DNA of 64,000 nucleotides from Aliivibrio sp. EL58. Its GTDB lineage: Bacteria; Pseudomonadota; Gammaproteobacteria; Enterobacterales; Vibrionaceae. The position numbers and the translations under genes were made by a program. The DNA lies in the NCBI RefSeq assembly GCF_900312675.1, contig NZ_OMPC01000009.1, forward strand, positions 868,001-932,000, given 5' to 3'. Below are positions 1 through 8,890 of this stretch, piece by piece. A model generated the notes under the pieces. The model did not search any database. It was not told the DNA's origin and saw nothing but the letters and a program-made list of their open reading frames with translations. The first letter of the stretch is position 1. Each line of letters opens with the position of its first letter.

Positions 1-1
1 A

Positions 2-1015
2 GCAGACCAATTAGTAGGTACTTACACTCGTCATTACGATAATGTCGCTGTAGCACCATGGTTATGGAATGCAGAGAAAAAAGTATTCTTATCTACCGAA
101 GATAAAGACTCTATTAACGTGAAAGCTGACTACGTTATTGACCAAGAAATTGGTGGCATCATGTTCTGGGAACTTGCAGGCGATTACAGCTGTTATGTTC
201 TAGATGCGAATGGTAACCGAACGTCTGTTGATGCAACAGAAGCAGCTTGTCAAACCGGCAATGGTGAATACCACATGGGTAACACCATGACAAAAGCGAT
301 TTATGAGAAATTTAAATCAGCAACGCCATATGGTAATACGGTAGCAACTGGAGCGATTCCAACTGAAACCGTAGATATTGCAGTAAGTGTGGGTGGATTT
401 AAAGTGGGTGATCAGAACTACCCTATTAATCCAAAAATTAACTTTACCAATAACACAGGCCAAGATATCCCTGGAGGAACTGAGTTCCAATTTGATATCC
501 CCGTGTCTGCTCCTGATAATGCCAAAGATCAATCAGGAGGTGGTTTACAGGTGATTGCCTCTGGTCATACTCGTGCAGATAACATCGGTGGTTTTGATGG
601 CACCATGCACCGAGTAGCCTTTACTCTTCCAGCATGGGAAGCTCTCCCTGCCAGTGGTGTATATGAACTAGACATGGTGTATTACCTACCGATCTCAGGC
701 CCTGCAAACTATACAGTGACGATCAACAATGTTGATTATGCCTTTAAGTTTGAGCAACCAGATCTACCATTAGCTGATCTATCTTCTGGTGGAAATACAG
801 GCGGTGGTGATAATGGCGGCGTACCTGATGCAAATTGTGATGCAACGGGCTTAGTGACTTATCCTAATCTTCCACAAACAGATTGGGCCGGTAATCCAAG
901 CCACGCAAACACTGGCGATCAAGTGATTCATAACAACGTTATCTATCAAGCAAATTGGTGGACAGCAGCAACGCCAGGCAGTGATGGTAGTTGGGCTAAG
1001 GTGTGTAACCTTTAG
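2..1015 (+). CDS. GH18 chitinase, 3' part (5' end outside window)
   Basis: An open frame enters from the left edge, so the true start is not visible. The first ~60 codons match the end of a glycoside hydrolase family 18 barrel, including [10 protein letters not shown], the last strand with its substrate-stacking Trp. The middle (about residues 110-270) resembles the ChiC accessory domain seen in marine chitinases. A Gly-rich linker ([11 protein letters not shown]) leads to a C-terminal CBM5/12-type chitin-binding module with NWW and a final WAKVCNL. Expected role: secreted hydrolysis of chitin, a main carbon and nitrogen source for vibrios. The catalytic DxxDxDxE motif should lie upstream and cannot be checked. 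A terminator follows. Confidence 0.88.
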   Translation, partial: ADQLVGTYTRHYDNVAVAPWLWNAEKKVFLSTEDKDSINVKADYVIDQEIGGIMFWELAGDYSCYVLDANGNRTSVDATEAACQTGNGEYHMGNTMTKAIYEKFKSATPYGNTVATGAIPTETVDIAVSVGGFKVGDQNYPINPKINFTNNTGQDIPGGTEFQFDIPVSAPDNAKDQSGGGLQVIASGHTRADNIGGFDGTMHRVAFTLPAWEALPASGVYELDMVYYLPISGPANYTVTINNVDYAFKFEQPDLPLADLSSGGNTGGGDNGGVPDANCDATGLVTYPNLPQTDWAGNPSHANTGDQVIHNNVIYQANWWTAATPGSDGSWAKVCNL

Positions 1016-1049
1016 CGATTAATCCACATAGCTTTACACCCTAAATAAA

Positions 1050-1083
1050 AACCGAACAACGTTAATCCGTTGTTCGGTTTTTG
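1050..1083 (+). terminator. Rho-independent terminator after the chitinase
   Basis: Stem ACCGAACAACG / CGTTGTTCGGT with a short AATC-type loop, followed by a T-run, 35 bases after the chitinase stop. Confidence 0.85.
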
Positions 1084-1232
1084 ATTTAAGAATCAAAAGA
1101 AGTAAAAGTGATACATTAGGTAATCGTGAATAGCGTTAGGCTGAGAAAAAATCAGCTTTTTTAGTTACTTTTTCTTTACTGGGAGTGAATCTTATTTAGA
1201 ATGCACCCATTATTTACAGAAATGGAACATTC

Positions 1233-2087
1233 ATGTCATATTTACTTCCTATTACCCTGCTTTGGGCATTCTCTTTTAGCTTAATTGGCGTTTATTTAGC
1301 AGGGCAAGTTGATGCTTGGTTCTCAGTATTAATGCGTATTGGCTTAGCCACATTAGTCTTTCTCCCTTTTCTTCGTCCAAAGCAAGTTCCTGTGCCTGTT
1401 GCGATAAAGCTTATGTTGATTGGCGCTATCCAACTCGGCTTAATGTACGTTTTTTATTACCAATCATTCCTTTATCTTACCGTACCAGAAGTACTTTTAT
1501 TTACCGTAATGACACCCATTTATATCACCCTATTAAATGACGCATTTGAAGGTAAGTTTCATCCTCATTTTATGATTAGTGCCGTCATTGCCACACTAGG
1601 TGCCGTTGCTATACGTTATAACGGGATAGACTCTGGCTTCTTATTAGGCTTTGCGATGGTTCAAGGCGCTAATTTATGTTTTGCTATTGGGCAAGTTTGC
1701 TATAAGCGATTAATGAAAGAACAATCAATTGAACAAAAAACGGTCTTTGGTTTCTTCTTTATCGGAGCCTTAATTGTTGCCGCTGTTTGTTATGCCATTT
1801 TTGGTAATAGCGAAAAACTACCAACCACATCAACTCAATGGGGAGTTCTCATTTATCTAGGTACGATTGCTTCTGGCTTTGGTTATTTTATGTGGAATAA
1901 AGGGGCTACGATTGTTAACGTGGGCGTTTTAGCGGTGATGAATAATTTACTTATTCCTGCTGGTATTCTGGTTAATCTATTAATCTGGAACCGTGATGCA
2001 GATCTTCTACGCTTAAGCTTAGGTGGAGGTTTAATCCTTATTGCTCTATTGGTAAACCAGCAATTAGAAAAACGTCGTCCACAATAA
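1233..2087 (+). CDS. EamA/DMT-superfamily permease
   Basis: A 284-residue protein that is almost entirely hydrophobic, with about ten predicted membrane helices in two five-helix halves, the normal size for the drug/metabolite transporter superfamily. It resembles the carboxylate/amino acid/amine exporter group (start MSYLLPITLLWAFSFSLIG; second half TIASGFGYFMWNKG, typical of EamA repeats). It probably exports a small metabolite across the inner membrane; the substrate cannot be read from sequence. It is a single gene with its own upstream region; msrA-like follows after about 70 bases. No strong Shine-Dalgarno is visible before the ATG. Confidence 0.8.
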   Translation: MSYLLPITLLWAFSFSLIGVYLAGQVDAWFSVLMRIGLATLVFLPFLRPKQVPVPVAIKLMLIGAIQLGLMYVFYYQSFLYLTVPEVLLFTVMTPIYITLLNDAFEGKFHPHFMISAVIATLGAVAIRYNGIDSGFLLGFAMVQGANLCFAIGQVCYKRLMKEQSIEQKTVFGFFFIGALIVAAVCYAIFGNSEKLPTTSTQWGVLIYLGTIASGFGYFMWNKGATIVNVGVLAVMNNLLIPAGILVNLLIWNRDADLLRLSLGGGLILIALLVNQQLEKRRPQ

Positions 2088-2158
2088 TATGTCCATCGCT
2101 ACGGGGATTATTTATACAATAATAAGCCCCGCAATAATGTCATAAAAGGTAAAACTAA

Positions 2159-2641
2159 ATGGAAGATATTTATCTCGCTGGTGGGTGCCTATGGGGTGTT
2201 CAAGAATTCATTAAGTATGTTCCCGGAGTCTATCAGACTGAAGCGGGGCGCTCTAACGGATTAACAGCGACAATACATGGAGAATATGATGGTTATGCTG
2301 AGTGCGTAAAAGTCACTTTTGATCCTTCTATTATTTCTGTACAAAAACTTATTGACCATTTATTTGAAATAATCGATCCCTACAGCCTCAACAAACAGGG
2401 TAATGATACGGGAGTAAAATACAGAACGGGAATTTATAGCCAACATACTCATCATTTGGATATAGCTAAGCGCTATATTGCTTCTCGTAACGATGCTGAA
2501 AAAATTGCGCTTGAAGTACTGCCTTTAACTAACTATGTACCTAGTGAGGCAATTCATCAACATCATCTATCTCACTACCCTGAAAATCACTCACTTTGTC
2601 ATATCCCATGGTCACTTTTACGAAAGTATAAGCCTTCTTAA
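2159..2641 (+). CDS. Peptide methionine sulfoxide reductase MsrA-like
   Basis: 160 residues, short for MsrA (usually 160-210). The nucleophile motif is GGCLWGVQ (family consensus GCFWG), so the Cys is kept but the Phe is Leu. YRTGIYSQHTHH corresponds to the usual YRSxIY segment, and the C-terminus carries one Cys (SLCHIP) that could resolve the disulfide. The family reduces methionine-S-sulfoxide in proteins. The altered motif and divergent C-terminus suggest a paralogue rather than the main MsrA, so no gene symbol is given. Flanking genes are not functionally linked. Confidence 0.75.
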   Translation: MEDIYLAGGCLWGVQEFIKYVPGVYQTEAGRSNGLTATIHGEYDGYAECVKVTFDPSIISVQKLIDHLFEIIDPYSLNKQGNDTGVKYRTGIYSQHTHHLDIAKRYIASRNDAEKIALEVLPLTNYVPSEAIHQHHLSHYPENHSLCHIPWSLLRKYKPS

Positions 2642-2755
2642 AAGTACAGTACGCTTTGCTTTTCTCTGTTAGTGTTTAGAAGACTCATAAATATCGCCCA
2701 CCCGACTAAATAGTGTGGTATTCATTAAAATCAAAAACGAGCGTTTAGCCCTATT

Positions 2756-3667
2756 ATGAAAAATTTAACTATACTCGATGGTGGAATGGGACGAGAGCTT
2801 CAAGAAATGGGAGCCCCATTCTCACAGCCGCTTTGGAGCGCCCAGGCTCTCATTGAATCGCCAGAATATGTTAGCCAAGCACATCAACACTTTATTGATG
2901 CTGGTTCTGAGATCATCACCGCAAACAGCTACGCTTGTGTTCCTTTCCATCTCGGAGAAGAACGCTACTATTCCGGTGGTGCAAAACTCGCAACAAAAGC
3001 AGCAGCTATCGCCCAGCAGATCGCATCCAAAAACTACTCTAGCCAAGGCAAGCAATCACGTGTAGCAGGTGTTATTCCTCCAGCCTTTGGTAGCTACCGT
3101 CCCGATCTTTTTAAAGCAAAAGAAGCAAAGGATATTTACACTACCCTTTTTCATGCTCAAGAGCCTCACATTGATTTATGGATAGCGGAAACGATCTCAA
3201 GCGTGCAAGAGTTCGAGGTTATTCATTCTGTTCTAAAAAACTCAAAAAAAGAGGCATATTACGCCTTTAGTTTAGAAGACAATCGTACAACCGAAGCCAC
3301 CATTCGTTCAGGCCAATCGGTAAAATTAGTTACCGCCCTATGTTGTTTTACTAAAGCTAAAGGGATCTTCTTTAACTGCTCTATTCCAGAAGTAATGGAA
3401 CAAGCTATTATTGATGCTAAAGCAATTATTGAAGAATATAATTCCAATTTAGAGATCGGGGTATATGCCAATAACTTTATGCCAATTAAAGCGGAGCATG
3501 AAGCTAATGATACATTGCAGTCTATGCGAGAGCTTACCCCAAAAGAGTACCTCGCTTATGCAAAACACTGGTATTCACTGGGTGCAACAACCATTGGTGG
3601 TTGCTGTGGTATTGGTCCTGCACATATACAAGCCTTAACCGATTGGAAACACAGTGAGTGTTGTTAA
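2756..3667 (+). CDS. Homocysteine S-methyltransferase family protein
   Basis: 303 residues. The N-terminal LDGGMGRELQ matches the LDGGMGTxL start of the family. The zinc ligands appear as Cys in FFNCSIPE and the Cys pair in GGCCGIGP near the C-terminus. The family moves a methyl group from S-methylmethionine or a related donor to homocysteine, making methionine (MmuM-like). No mmuP-type permease adjoins it, so the donor is uncertain. It ends in CC just before a bidirectional terminator shared with the convergent GGDEF-EAL gene. Confidence 0.85.
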   Translation: MKNLTILDGGMGRELQEMGAPFSQPLWSAQALIESPEYVSQAHQHFIDAGSEIITANSYACVPFHLGEERYYSGGAKLATKAAAIAQQIASKNYSSQGKQSRVAGVIPPAFGSYRPDLFKAKEAKDIYTTLFHAQEPHIDLWIAETISSVQEFEVIHSVLKNSKKEAYYAFSLEDNRTTEATIRSGQSVKLVTALCCFTKAKGIFFNCSIPEVMEQAIIDAKAIIEEYNSNLEIGVYANNFMPIKAEHEANDTLQSMRELTPKEYLAYAKHWYSLGATTIGGCCGIGPAHIQALTDWKHSECC

Positions 3668-3670
3668 ATC

Positions 3671-3708
3671 AAAAAAGGGAGATGTATTAATAGCATCTCC
3701 CCTCTTTT
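3671..3708. terminator. Bidirectional terminator between convergent genes
   Basis: Stem GGGAGATG / CATCTCCC with A-run before and T-rich run after; serves the methyltransferase gene on + and the GGDEF-EAL gene on -, and overlaps the stop codon of the latter. Confidence 0.8.
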
Positions 3709-6216
3709 AACCTAAGGCAGCAGTGTGGTTGTGTTTTTCACGATACTTTTCACATAATTCTTTAATCGGAAGTGGTTTATCAAAATAATACCCTTGAACT
3801 AAATCACATTGGTATTCGATAAGCTTATCAAGCTGTGCTTTATTCTCTACCCCTTCAGCCACCACTGTCATCTGGCATGAAGCGCCGATGGCAATAATCG
3901 CTTTAACTAAGGTTTCGCTCTGTTCATTAATGAATAATCCATTAATAAAGCTGCGATCAATTTTGATCTCTGTAATCGGTAAAATGTTTAAGTAACTCAG
4001 CGATGAGTAACCAGTCCCAAAATCATCCAATGAAATACCAAAACCAATTTGTTGTAATTTTTTCAGAATAGGCGAAACATTGGCTAAATCACTGATCAAA
4101 ATATTTTCAGTGATCTCTAAAGTAACTCTAGATATATCAATGCCGTTTTATTTACTATCTTCTCAACCCTGTCTACAAAACCAGGTTGAATAATCTGTTT
4201 AGGGGATAAGTTAACCGAAACCAAAGTTGCATCAGGTCCATTAGGCATAAACCTTAGCATGTCTTCACACGCTTTCTGCAAAACAAAATCACCAATACTA
4301 TGTATGACTTCAATCTCTTCTGCTACAGCAATAAAATCAACAGGAGATACAAACCCTAATGTTTTATTATGCCACCGCGATAAAGCTTCAACACCACATA
4401 AAAGGCCTGTTTCAATATCTATTTGAGGTTGATAAACCACAGAGATCTCATTGTTATCTAATGCCGTTCTAAGCTCTTCTTCTAAGCTAAATTCATAACT
4501 TACTTGCTCATCAATACTTTGATCGAAAAAGAGAGCGCCACCTTTTTGTTTTGCTTTTGATTTATATAAAACAATGTCAGCTTTCGAGATTAGATCGAGG
4601 GAATTATCTGCATTATCAGGGAACATTGTCACCCCAATACTGCAACTCGTTGAAATTGACTTCCCATTAATATCAAAGTTTTCATTAAATACAGATTGGA
4701 TCTCTTTAAGCCTATGTTCAGCTTCTAATTTCGAACTTAATAATGGAAAACAAAATACAAATTCATCCCCACCAAAACGTGACACTATGTCATTAGGTTT
4801 TAGTAAACTACTAAATTTATGACTAATCGATTGCAATAAAATGTCACCGACTTCATGGCCAAACCGATCATTAATCTTTTTAAAATCGTCTAAATCAACA
4901 AACATCACCGCTAGTGATTGTCCTTTTTCACGAGCGTACTGGATCCCTAATTCTATTTTTGATTCTAACATTAATCGGTTCGGTAACTGAGTTAAAGCAT
5001 CATGCAAAGCCATGTGCTGCATCTCATTTTTTGTTTTTTCTAATAACGTAAAGTCACTGTGTATCTGTTTTTTAAACTTATCAAAACGCATCCCAACATA
5101 CCAACTTAGTCCTAGTGATAATGCCGTTAATAAGAGAGCAAGGCTTAAGGTTAATAAAAGAATTTTAGTTAATTCAAGTTTATTTTGCTCCAACAATACG
5201 GCTTCTTTTTCTTCTAATAGCCATTTATTGTCATCAATATACACACCAGCCCCAATTGCCCACCCCCAATCGCTATATCCTTTAATAAAGCTCAATTTTT
5301 CTGCATTTTCAGCTGAACTGGGTTTAAATGCGCTTATATATTGCATAAATCCACCACCATTCTGAGAGAGAGATAGCATCTCTTGAGTGATAGGGCCTTG
5401 GTTTGGTTTTTCTTTACTGTATTTTGTTGGGTCTATTTTACCTTTATTATAATGAGCAAGCGTATTGCCATATTGGTCTAATAAGAAAATATAACCATGT
5501 TCATCAAATCGAACTTCAGTAATCCACTGCAATAATTTAGTTTTAATGTCCTCTTCGACATCAACAATGTATTCACCCGTACCTATATAAATATCTAATG
5601 GCGAAAATAATTTTGCATAACCAATCTTTTCAAAATCTTCTTTTTTTGCATCTGGTTTTGGATACCACCAATGACTAAACCCCTCACCAGTTTCATTCAT
5701 CATTGCAATATGATCTAGCACAGTTCTTTTCCCTCTAATATCTTGAACGTCTAGTAGGTTTCTACCTTCCAAACTAGGGAATATAGGATGCATTAAATTT
5801 GTTCCATCCATACCATAAATAAAAAAGTACCCACGGCCCTCATTAAAGCGAGAAGTTCTTAATGCATCTGAGATTAGCGCTATAATTTCATTCTTTGGCT
5901 TTTCTTTATTTTGTTCATAGATAAAACTTAGCGTATTAAAGGCATCATCAACCCGTGATTTGATTGACTGCTTTAATGTCTTTTCTGTTAGATTTCTTTG
6001 ATAGCTAATTTGTTGATAAATAGTCTCAACCTGATGCTTAATCTGTGCCTTTTCTTTCTCTATTGATTCACTGTGTAAAGCGTTGATCAAGGTTTCAACT
6101 TTTGTTCTGTTCTCATGGATTACGACGGTGTTCAATATAAACGTAAAAATCCCTATCAAAATAACAGGAATAACAGAAATCAATGTCAGTAATTTTTTAT
6201 CCGAACGACGCGACAT
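3707..6216 (-). pseudogene. Cache-GGDEF-EAL c-di-GMP protein, broken by a 1-nt frameshift
   Basis: The upstream frame (from 6216) encodes an N-terminal membrane helix, two periplasmic Cache-type segments (about residues 35-340), a second helix near 350-375, a GGDEF domain with intact GGDEF (RFGGDEFVF) but no RxxD inhibitory site before it, and the first half of an EAL domain (QPQ, VEALSRW). It stops at about 4117. The rest of EAL (TLEITEN, LDDFGTGYSSL, IKIDRSFI) continues in another frame to 3707. Reading across 4143-4146 with one extra G/C restores the usual IDISRVTLEITEN, so one base is missing from a short C run. The gene has either lost its phosphodiesterase half or this is a sequencing error. 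The diguanylate cyclase half remains complete. Confidence 0.85.
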
Positions 6217-6500
6217 ACACTCTCTTTTTTACTGAAGGCAAACAAACGCGCTATTATTAATAATTTCACAACTTAATAACAGTAGTATTTATAAATAAAT
6301 CAATAGTAGTGACGTATGCTGTGAAGTCTGCCAAAAATAAAGCAAGAAGAGTAGTATTTATATTGCTATTGGGAATACACATAAGAAAATGAATTGAAAT
6401 TAAGAATGATTATAAAATAGCGTTAAATAGGTTGGATTCTTCTTCTGGATAGGACTAAATTACTTTTATACATTTAATTGTGATTATCTCGAGGTTCATA

Positions 6501-6893
6501 ATGAAACGATTGACCATCTTGGCTTGCTCTTCCATCCTACTGTTCACCGCGGGTTGTGCCCAGCAAACAGAACAAGAAACCACACTGACTTCTGACAATA
6601 TCAATCCATTATGTAATGTTGATAATGGTATGGCTGGTGGCTGGAACACTTCTATCGTGACTCCTGAAGTAGAAAAAGCCACAAATTATGTACTGAGCAT
6701 GATGAATACATCAGCCAAACTTGAAAAAATAGTAGCGGTAAAAACACAAGTCGTCGCTGGTACAAACTATGCCATTGACTTTAAATTAGATGATGACCAA
6801 ATTTGGAATACGCGTGTATTTAGAAATTTAAACGGCAAATTTACAATGACTCAACCTGCCCAACAAGGCAGCATGACTCAAGATTGCCAATAA
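6501..6893 (+). CDS. Small lipoprotein with cystatin-like fold
   Basis: 130 residues. An ATG at 6501 with GAGG about 7 bases upstream is preferred over an in-frame GTG at 6480. The lipoprotein signal ends in the lipobox FTAGC. The mature part has QVVAGTNY, the QxVxG loop plus YxIxF strand typical of cystatin-type domains, which in eukaryotes inhibit cysteine proteases. Expected location is the outer membrane or periplasm. Whether it inhibits a protease is unknown. A second small lipoprotein gene follows 30 bases downstream, so the two are probably co-transcribed. Confidence 0.75.
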   Translation: MKRLTILACSSILLFTAGCAQQTEQETTLTSDNINPLCNVDNGMAGGWNTSIVTPEVEKATNYVLSMMNTSAKLEKIVAVKTQVVAGTNYAIDFKLDDDQIWNTRVFRNLNGKFTMTQPAQQGSMTQDCQ

Positions 6894-6923
6894 CTCTTTT
6901 CATTTTTCAATTCCGGAGCTCTT

Positions 6924-7286
6924 ATGTTTAAAAAAATAGCAATTACTCTTAGCTTACTGCTTTCTCTTGCAGCTTGTAGCTCTTCAGAAACAAAAGAACA
7001 ACCAGCGAAAGCCAATATGGCAAACCCTGCCGCTGAATTTTGTGCAGAGCGTGGTATTTATGATCTCGACTCTGGCAACTGTACATTAGGTAATGGGGAT
7101 GTGATTAATGCATGGGAATACTACCGCAGTCATAAACAAGAAATGACAAAACCAGTAGGGAAACCAAACCCTGCAGCAAAATACTGCATTGAACAAGCAG
7201 GTTCTTACAACTTAGAGAACAGTGATTGCACACTCAAAACAGGTGAAGTGGTTAATGCATGGGACTTTTACAAAAGTAACCAGTAA
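6924..7286 (+). CDS. DUF333-type lipoprotein with two tandem repeats
   Basis: 120 residues with lipobox LAACS, Shine-Dalgarno GGAG 7 bases upstream. The mature protein has two copies of a ~40-residue unit: NPAAEFC..GxYDLDSGNCTL..VINAWEYYRS and NPAAKYC..GSYNLENSDCTL..VVNAWDFYKS. Each has two Cys that may pair. This matches DUF333, sometimes labelled putative hemolysin without firm evidence. The function is unknown. It lies immediately before the cassette cluster and is the last ordinary chromosomal gene on that side. Confidence 0.75.
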   Translation: MFKKIAITLSLLLSLAACSSSETKEQPAKANMANPAAEFCAERGIYDLDSGNCTLGNGDVINAWEYYRSHKQEMTKPVGKPNPAAKYCIEQAGSYNLENSDCTLKTGEVVNAWDFYKSNQ

Positions 7287-7366
7287 TAGTGATTTTTCTT
7301 GAGCCAATAAAGTTGGCCAATTTTCATCATCCTAGCTATATTCCCTATCTTGGCGGCCTAGCCTGA

Positions 7367-7490
7367 GCTAACCGCCCAAGAGCAGTACCCTCCAGAAAGC
7401 TAGCACCCTAAACCACTGCGCCGTAATCACTGAACTTGATTCAAACCAAAAATGCGAATGTAGCAAACGGTATAGATGTATTTGTTAAAT
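7367..7490 (+). other. Probable attC site, degenerate left half
   Basis: The right half (from about 7419) resembles the complete attC at 9963-10088: CCGTAATCACTGAACTTG, then AACCAAAAATGCG, ending in R' box GTTAAAT at 7484-7490, which fits GTTRRRY. The left side starts with GCTAACCGCC, like the TAACGCC of the other sites, but pairs poorly with the right half. The next cassette begins at 7485. Confidence 0.5.
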
Positions 7491-7546
7491 TCATTTTTAC
7501 ACCATATACTAAACCCACATACTTAATGCGCATAAGTGGTAACGTT

Positions 7547-7792
7547 ATGAAAAGCCAATACAATACAAAAGCGGTAAAGAAAGCGACCAATTTAACTTTA
7601 AATAGTGACCTGCTAGCTGAAGCAAAACGTTTAAAAATAAACCTTTCAGCAACAATGGAAAAAGCACTTTCACAAGAAGTGAGTAAATTAAAAAGACAAG
7701 AATGGTTAGAGCAAAACTCTGAAGCTATTAATACTTGCAACGAACTAACAGAGAAACACGGTCTTTTTTCTGATTCATACCGAGTATTTTAA
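7547..7792 (+). CDS. ccdA: CcdA-family antitoxin
   Basis: 81 residues from the ATG at 7547; a longer in-frame reading upstream lies inside the attC region and is not used. The N-terminal half (ATNLTLNSDLLAEAKRLKINLS) is a ribbon-helix-helix DNA-binding segment; the C-terminal half ends WLEQNSEAINTCNELTEKHGLF, matching the disordered toxin-wrapping region of CcdA. It neutralises CcdB and represses the operon in the family. The stop is directly followed by the ccdB ATG. The pair sits in a cassette starting at 7485 and reads in the same direction as its attC. Confidence 0.9.
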   Translation: MKSQYNTKAVKKATNLTLNSDLLAEAKRLKINLSATMEKALSQEVSKLKRQEWLEQNSEAINTCNELTEKHGLFSDSYRVF

Positions 7793-8110
7793 ATGTCACA
7801 ATTTACGCTATATAAAAACAAAGATAAAAGTTCAGCTAAAACCTACCCTTATTTTGTAAATGTTCAAAATGATTTATTGGATAACCTAAATACTCGCTTA
7901 GTCATTCCATTAACGCCAATTGAATTACTTGATAAAAAAATTCCAAGTCACCTTTGCCCTACAATTCATATTGATGAAGGTGACTTTGTCATGCTAACTC
8001 AACAAATGACAAGCGTTCCAGTTAAGATCCTAAGCGATCCAGTTAATGAATTATCGACTTTCAGAAATGAAATAATTGCTGCAATCGATTTTTTAATCAC
8101 TGGCATTTAA
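7793..8110 (+). CDS. ccdB: CcdB-family gyrase-poison toxin
   Basis: 105 residues, standard CcdB length. It starts with the base after the ccdA stop. It has the CcdB landmarks MSQFTLYKN, RLVIPLTP and the C-terminal helix ending DFLITGI. In plasmid F CcdB the last residues are Trp-Gly-Ile and the Trp contacts gyrase; here it is Thr-Gly-Ile. From memory, the A. fischeri integron CcdB also ends in TGI and is active, so the toxin is probably functional. The stop codon lies inside the R'' box (ATTTAAC, 8105-8111) of the cassette's own attC. In an array such pairs tend to stabilise neighbouring cassettes. Confidence 0.9.
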   Translation: MSQFTLYKNKDKSSAKTYPYFVNVQNDLLDNLNTRLVIPLTPIELLDKKIPSHLCPTIHIDEGDFVMLTQQMTSVPVKILSDPVNELSTFRNEIIAAIDFLITGI

Positions 8111-8152
8111 CGCCAGATTAAGGTGTGAGTAACACTGCCACTGAACTAAACC
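8105..8152 (+). other. Truncated attC (left half) of the ccdAB cassette
   Basis: R'' ATTTAAC is the exact reverse complement of the GTTAAAT junction at 7484-7490. The following ATTAAGGTGTGAG and CACTGAACTAAA parallel ATTAAGATGTGAG and CACAGAACTCAA of the full attC at 9963. The complementary right half is missing downstream, so the site was cut by a rearrangement. Confidence 0.6.
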
Positions 8153-8320
8153 ATAGCTCCATAAACACAAACACTTCCCTTTACCTTTCATGAATCCTCC
8201 AATCTTTGCAATGTGTGTGAAAATTATTATCAGCTAAATAAGGTTTTTCGTCCTGATGGTTGTGGGTAATATTCGGTCAACCTTGTATATTTAAACATTA
8301 ACTAATTCAATGAATAAATG

Positions 8321-8357
8321 AAAATGGGCATCACTTATTAGGTGATGCCCATTTTTA
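8321..8357. terminator. Terminator, left copy of the duplicated segment
   Basis: Stem AAAATGGGCATCAC / GTGATGCCCATTTT. A near-identical stem stands at 11896-11936 in the same position relative to the intact copy of the neighbouring gene. Confidence 0.75.
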
Positions 8358-8381
8358 CTTACGACTTTTTGTGCTGATGAA

Positions 8382-8556
8382 TTAATGGTTAACTGGTTTT
8401 AATCCAAATGAAGCAACACGGCAGGTAAAGTATAACCAAGAAGCCGCGCCAACAAATTTACACCCTTCTTCAAAGATCTGAGTCGTTTCATAACCAAACG
8501 GTAAGTAACCCTGAATAAGATCAGTCGCAATCGATCCTGCAAGCAAACCACCAGCA
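8382..8556 (-). pseudogene. Truncated 3' copy of the membrane-protein gene at 11954-12619
   Basis: Codons for LLAGGLLAGSIATDLIQGYLP and VGAASWLYFTCRVASFG on the minus strand repeat the C-terminal ~50 residues of the gene at 11954-12619, with only a handful of base differences from 8402 to 8556. At about 8552-8556 the match ends and the relic of an IS91-like transposase end begins. The open frame runs on into that relic (to 8681) only by chance. No 5' part and no start of the original gene remain. Confidence 0.8.
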
Positions 8557-8887
8557 AGCAATACGAACCTGCCCACACTGTCAGCATGACATGGAATGCG
8601 TGGGAATAACACGACCGAGATAGCCGAAAGGCAAACATAATAAGGATAATGGCTAAAATTAAACCAGAGGAGAAACAACAAATAAGACGATTTAAAAAAT
8701 AGCTAACCCATTGATAAAATTACTATCGTAATCTTATCTTGGCCTCACTCGCCTTGAGAAAAGACTCAAGGCGATGCGCCCACCAAACTAGATCGCACAA
8801 TTTACTATAAAGAAGTGGCTACGGGCTTGTTCAACACCCAGGATTTAACGCTGGCTGCGCAGCGCAGCGCTTAATCCTTATTTGTTA
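8556..8887 (+). repeat. Direct repeat copy 1: 3' end of transposase relic plus attC
   Basis: Matches 10793-11119 almost base for base, apart from a 5-bp GCAGC tandem addition near 8863. It holds the transposase's terminal zinc-ribbon codons (antisense to the pseudogene), a hairpin GCCTTGAG / CTCAAGGC at about 8748-8772, and an attC-like site. It is the truncated remainder of a second cassette of the type at 10083-11116. Confidence 0.88.
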
Positions 8888-8890
8888 GTT
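8829..8890 (+). other. attC-like site, short form, copy 1
   Basis: R'' GTTCAAC at 8829-8835, inner stem GGATTTAACGCT / AGCGCTTAATCC, and right end TTTGTTAGTT at 8881-8890. The following cassette starts at 8885 (TTAGTTGC). It differs from the copy at 11066 by an extra GCAGC in the loop-proximal part. Confidence 0.6.

Noticed and set aside
2098-2134. Hairpin CGGGGATTATT / AATAAGCCCCG after the EamA-type gene
   Set aside because: Imperfect stem and no T-run, so not listed as a terminator.
7436-7546. Longer N-terminus for CcdA
   Set aside because: It lies inside the attC right half and the CcdA family starts near the ATG at 7547.
8556-8681. Open frame continuing upstream of the truncated membrane-protein copy on the minus strand
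   Set aside because: This part is the antisense of the transposase relic; the continuity with the gene fragment is accidental.
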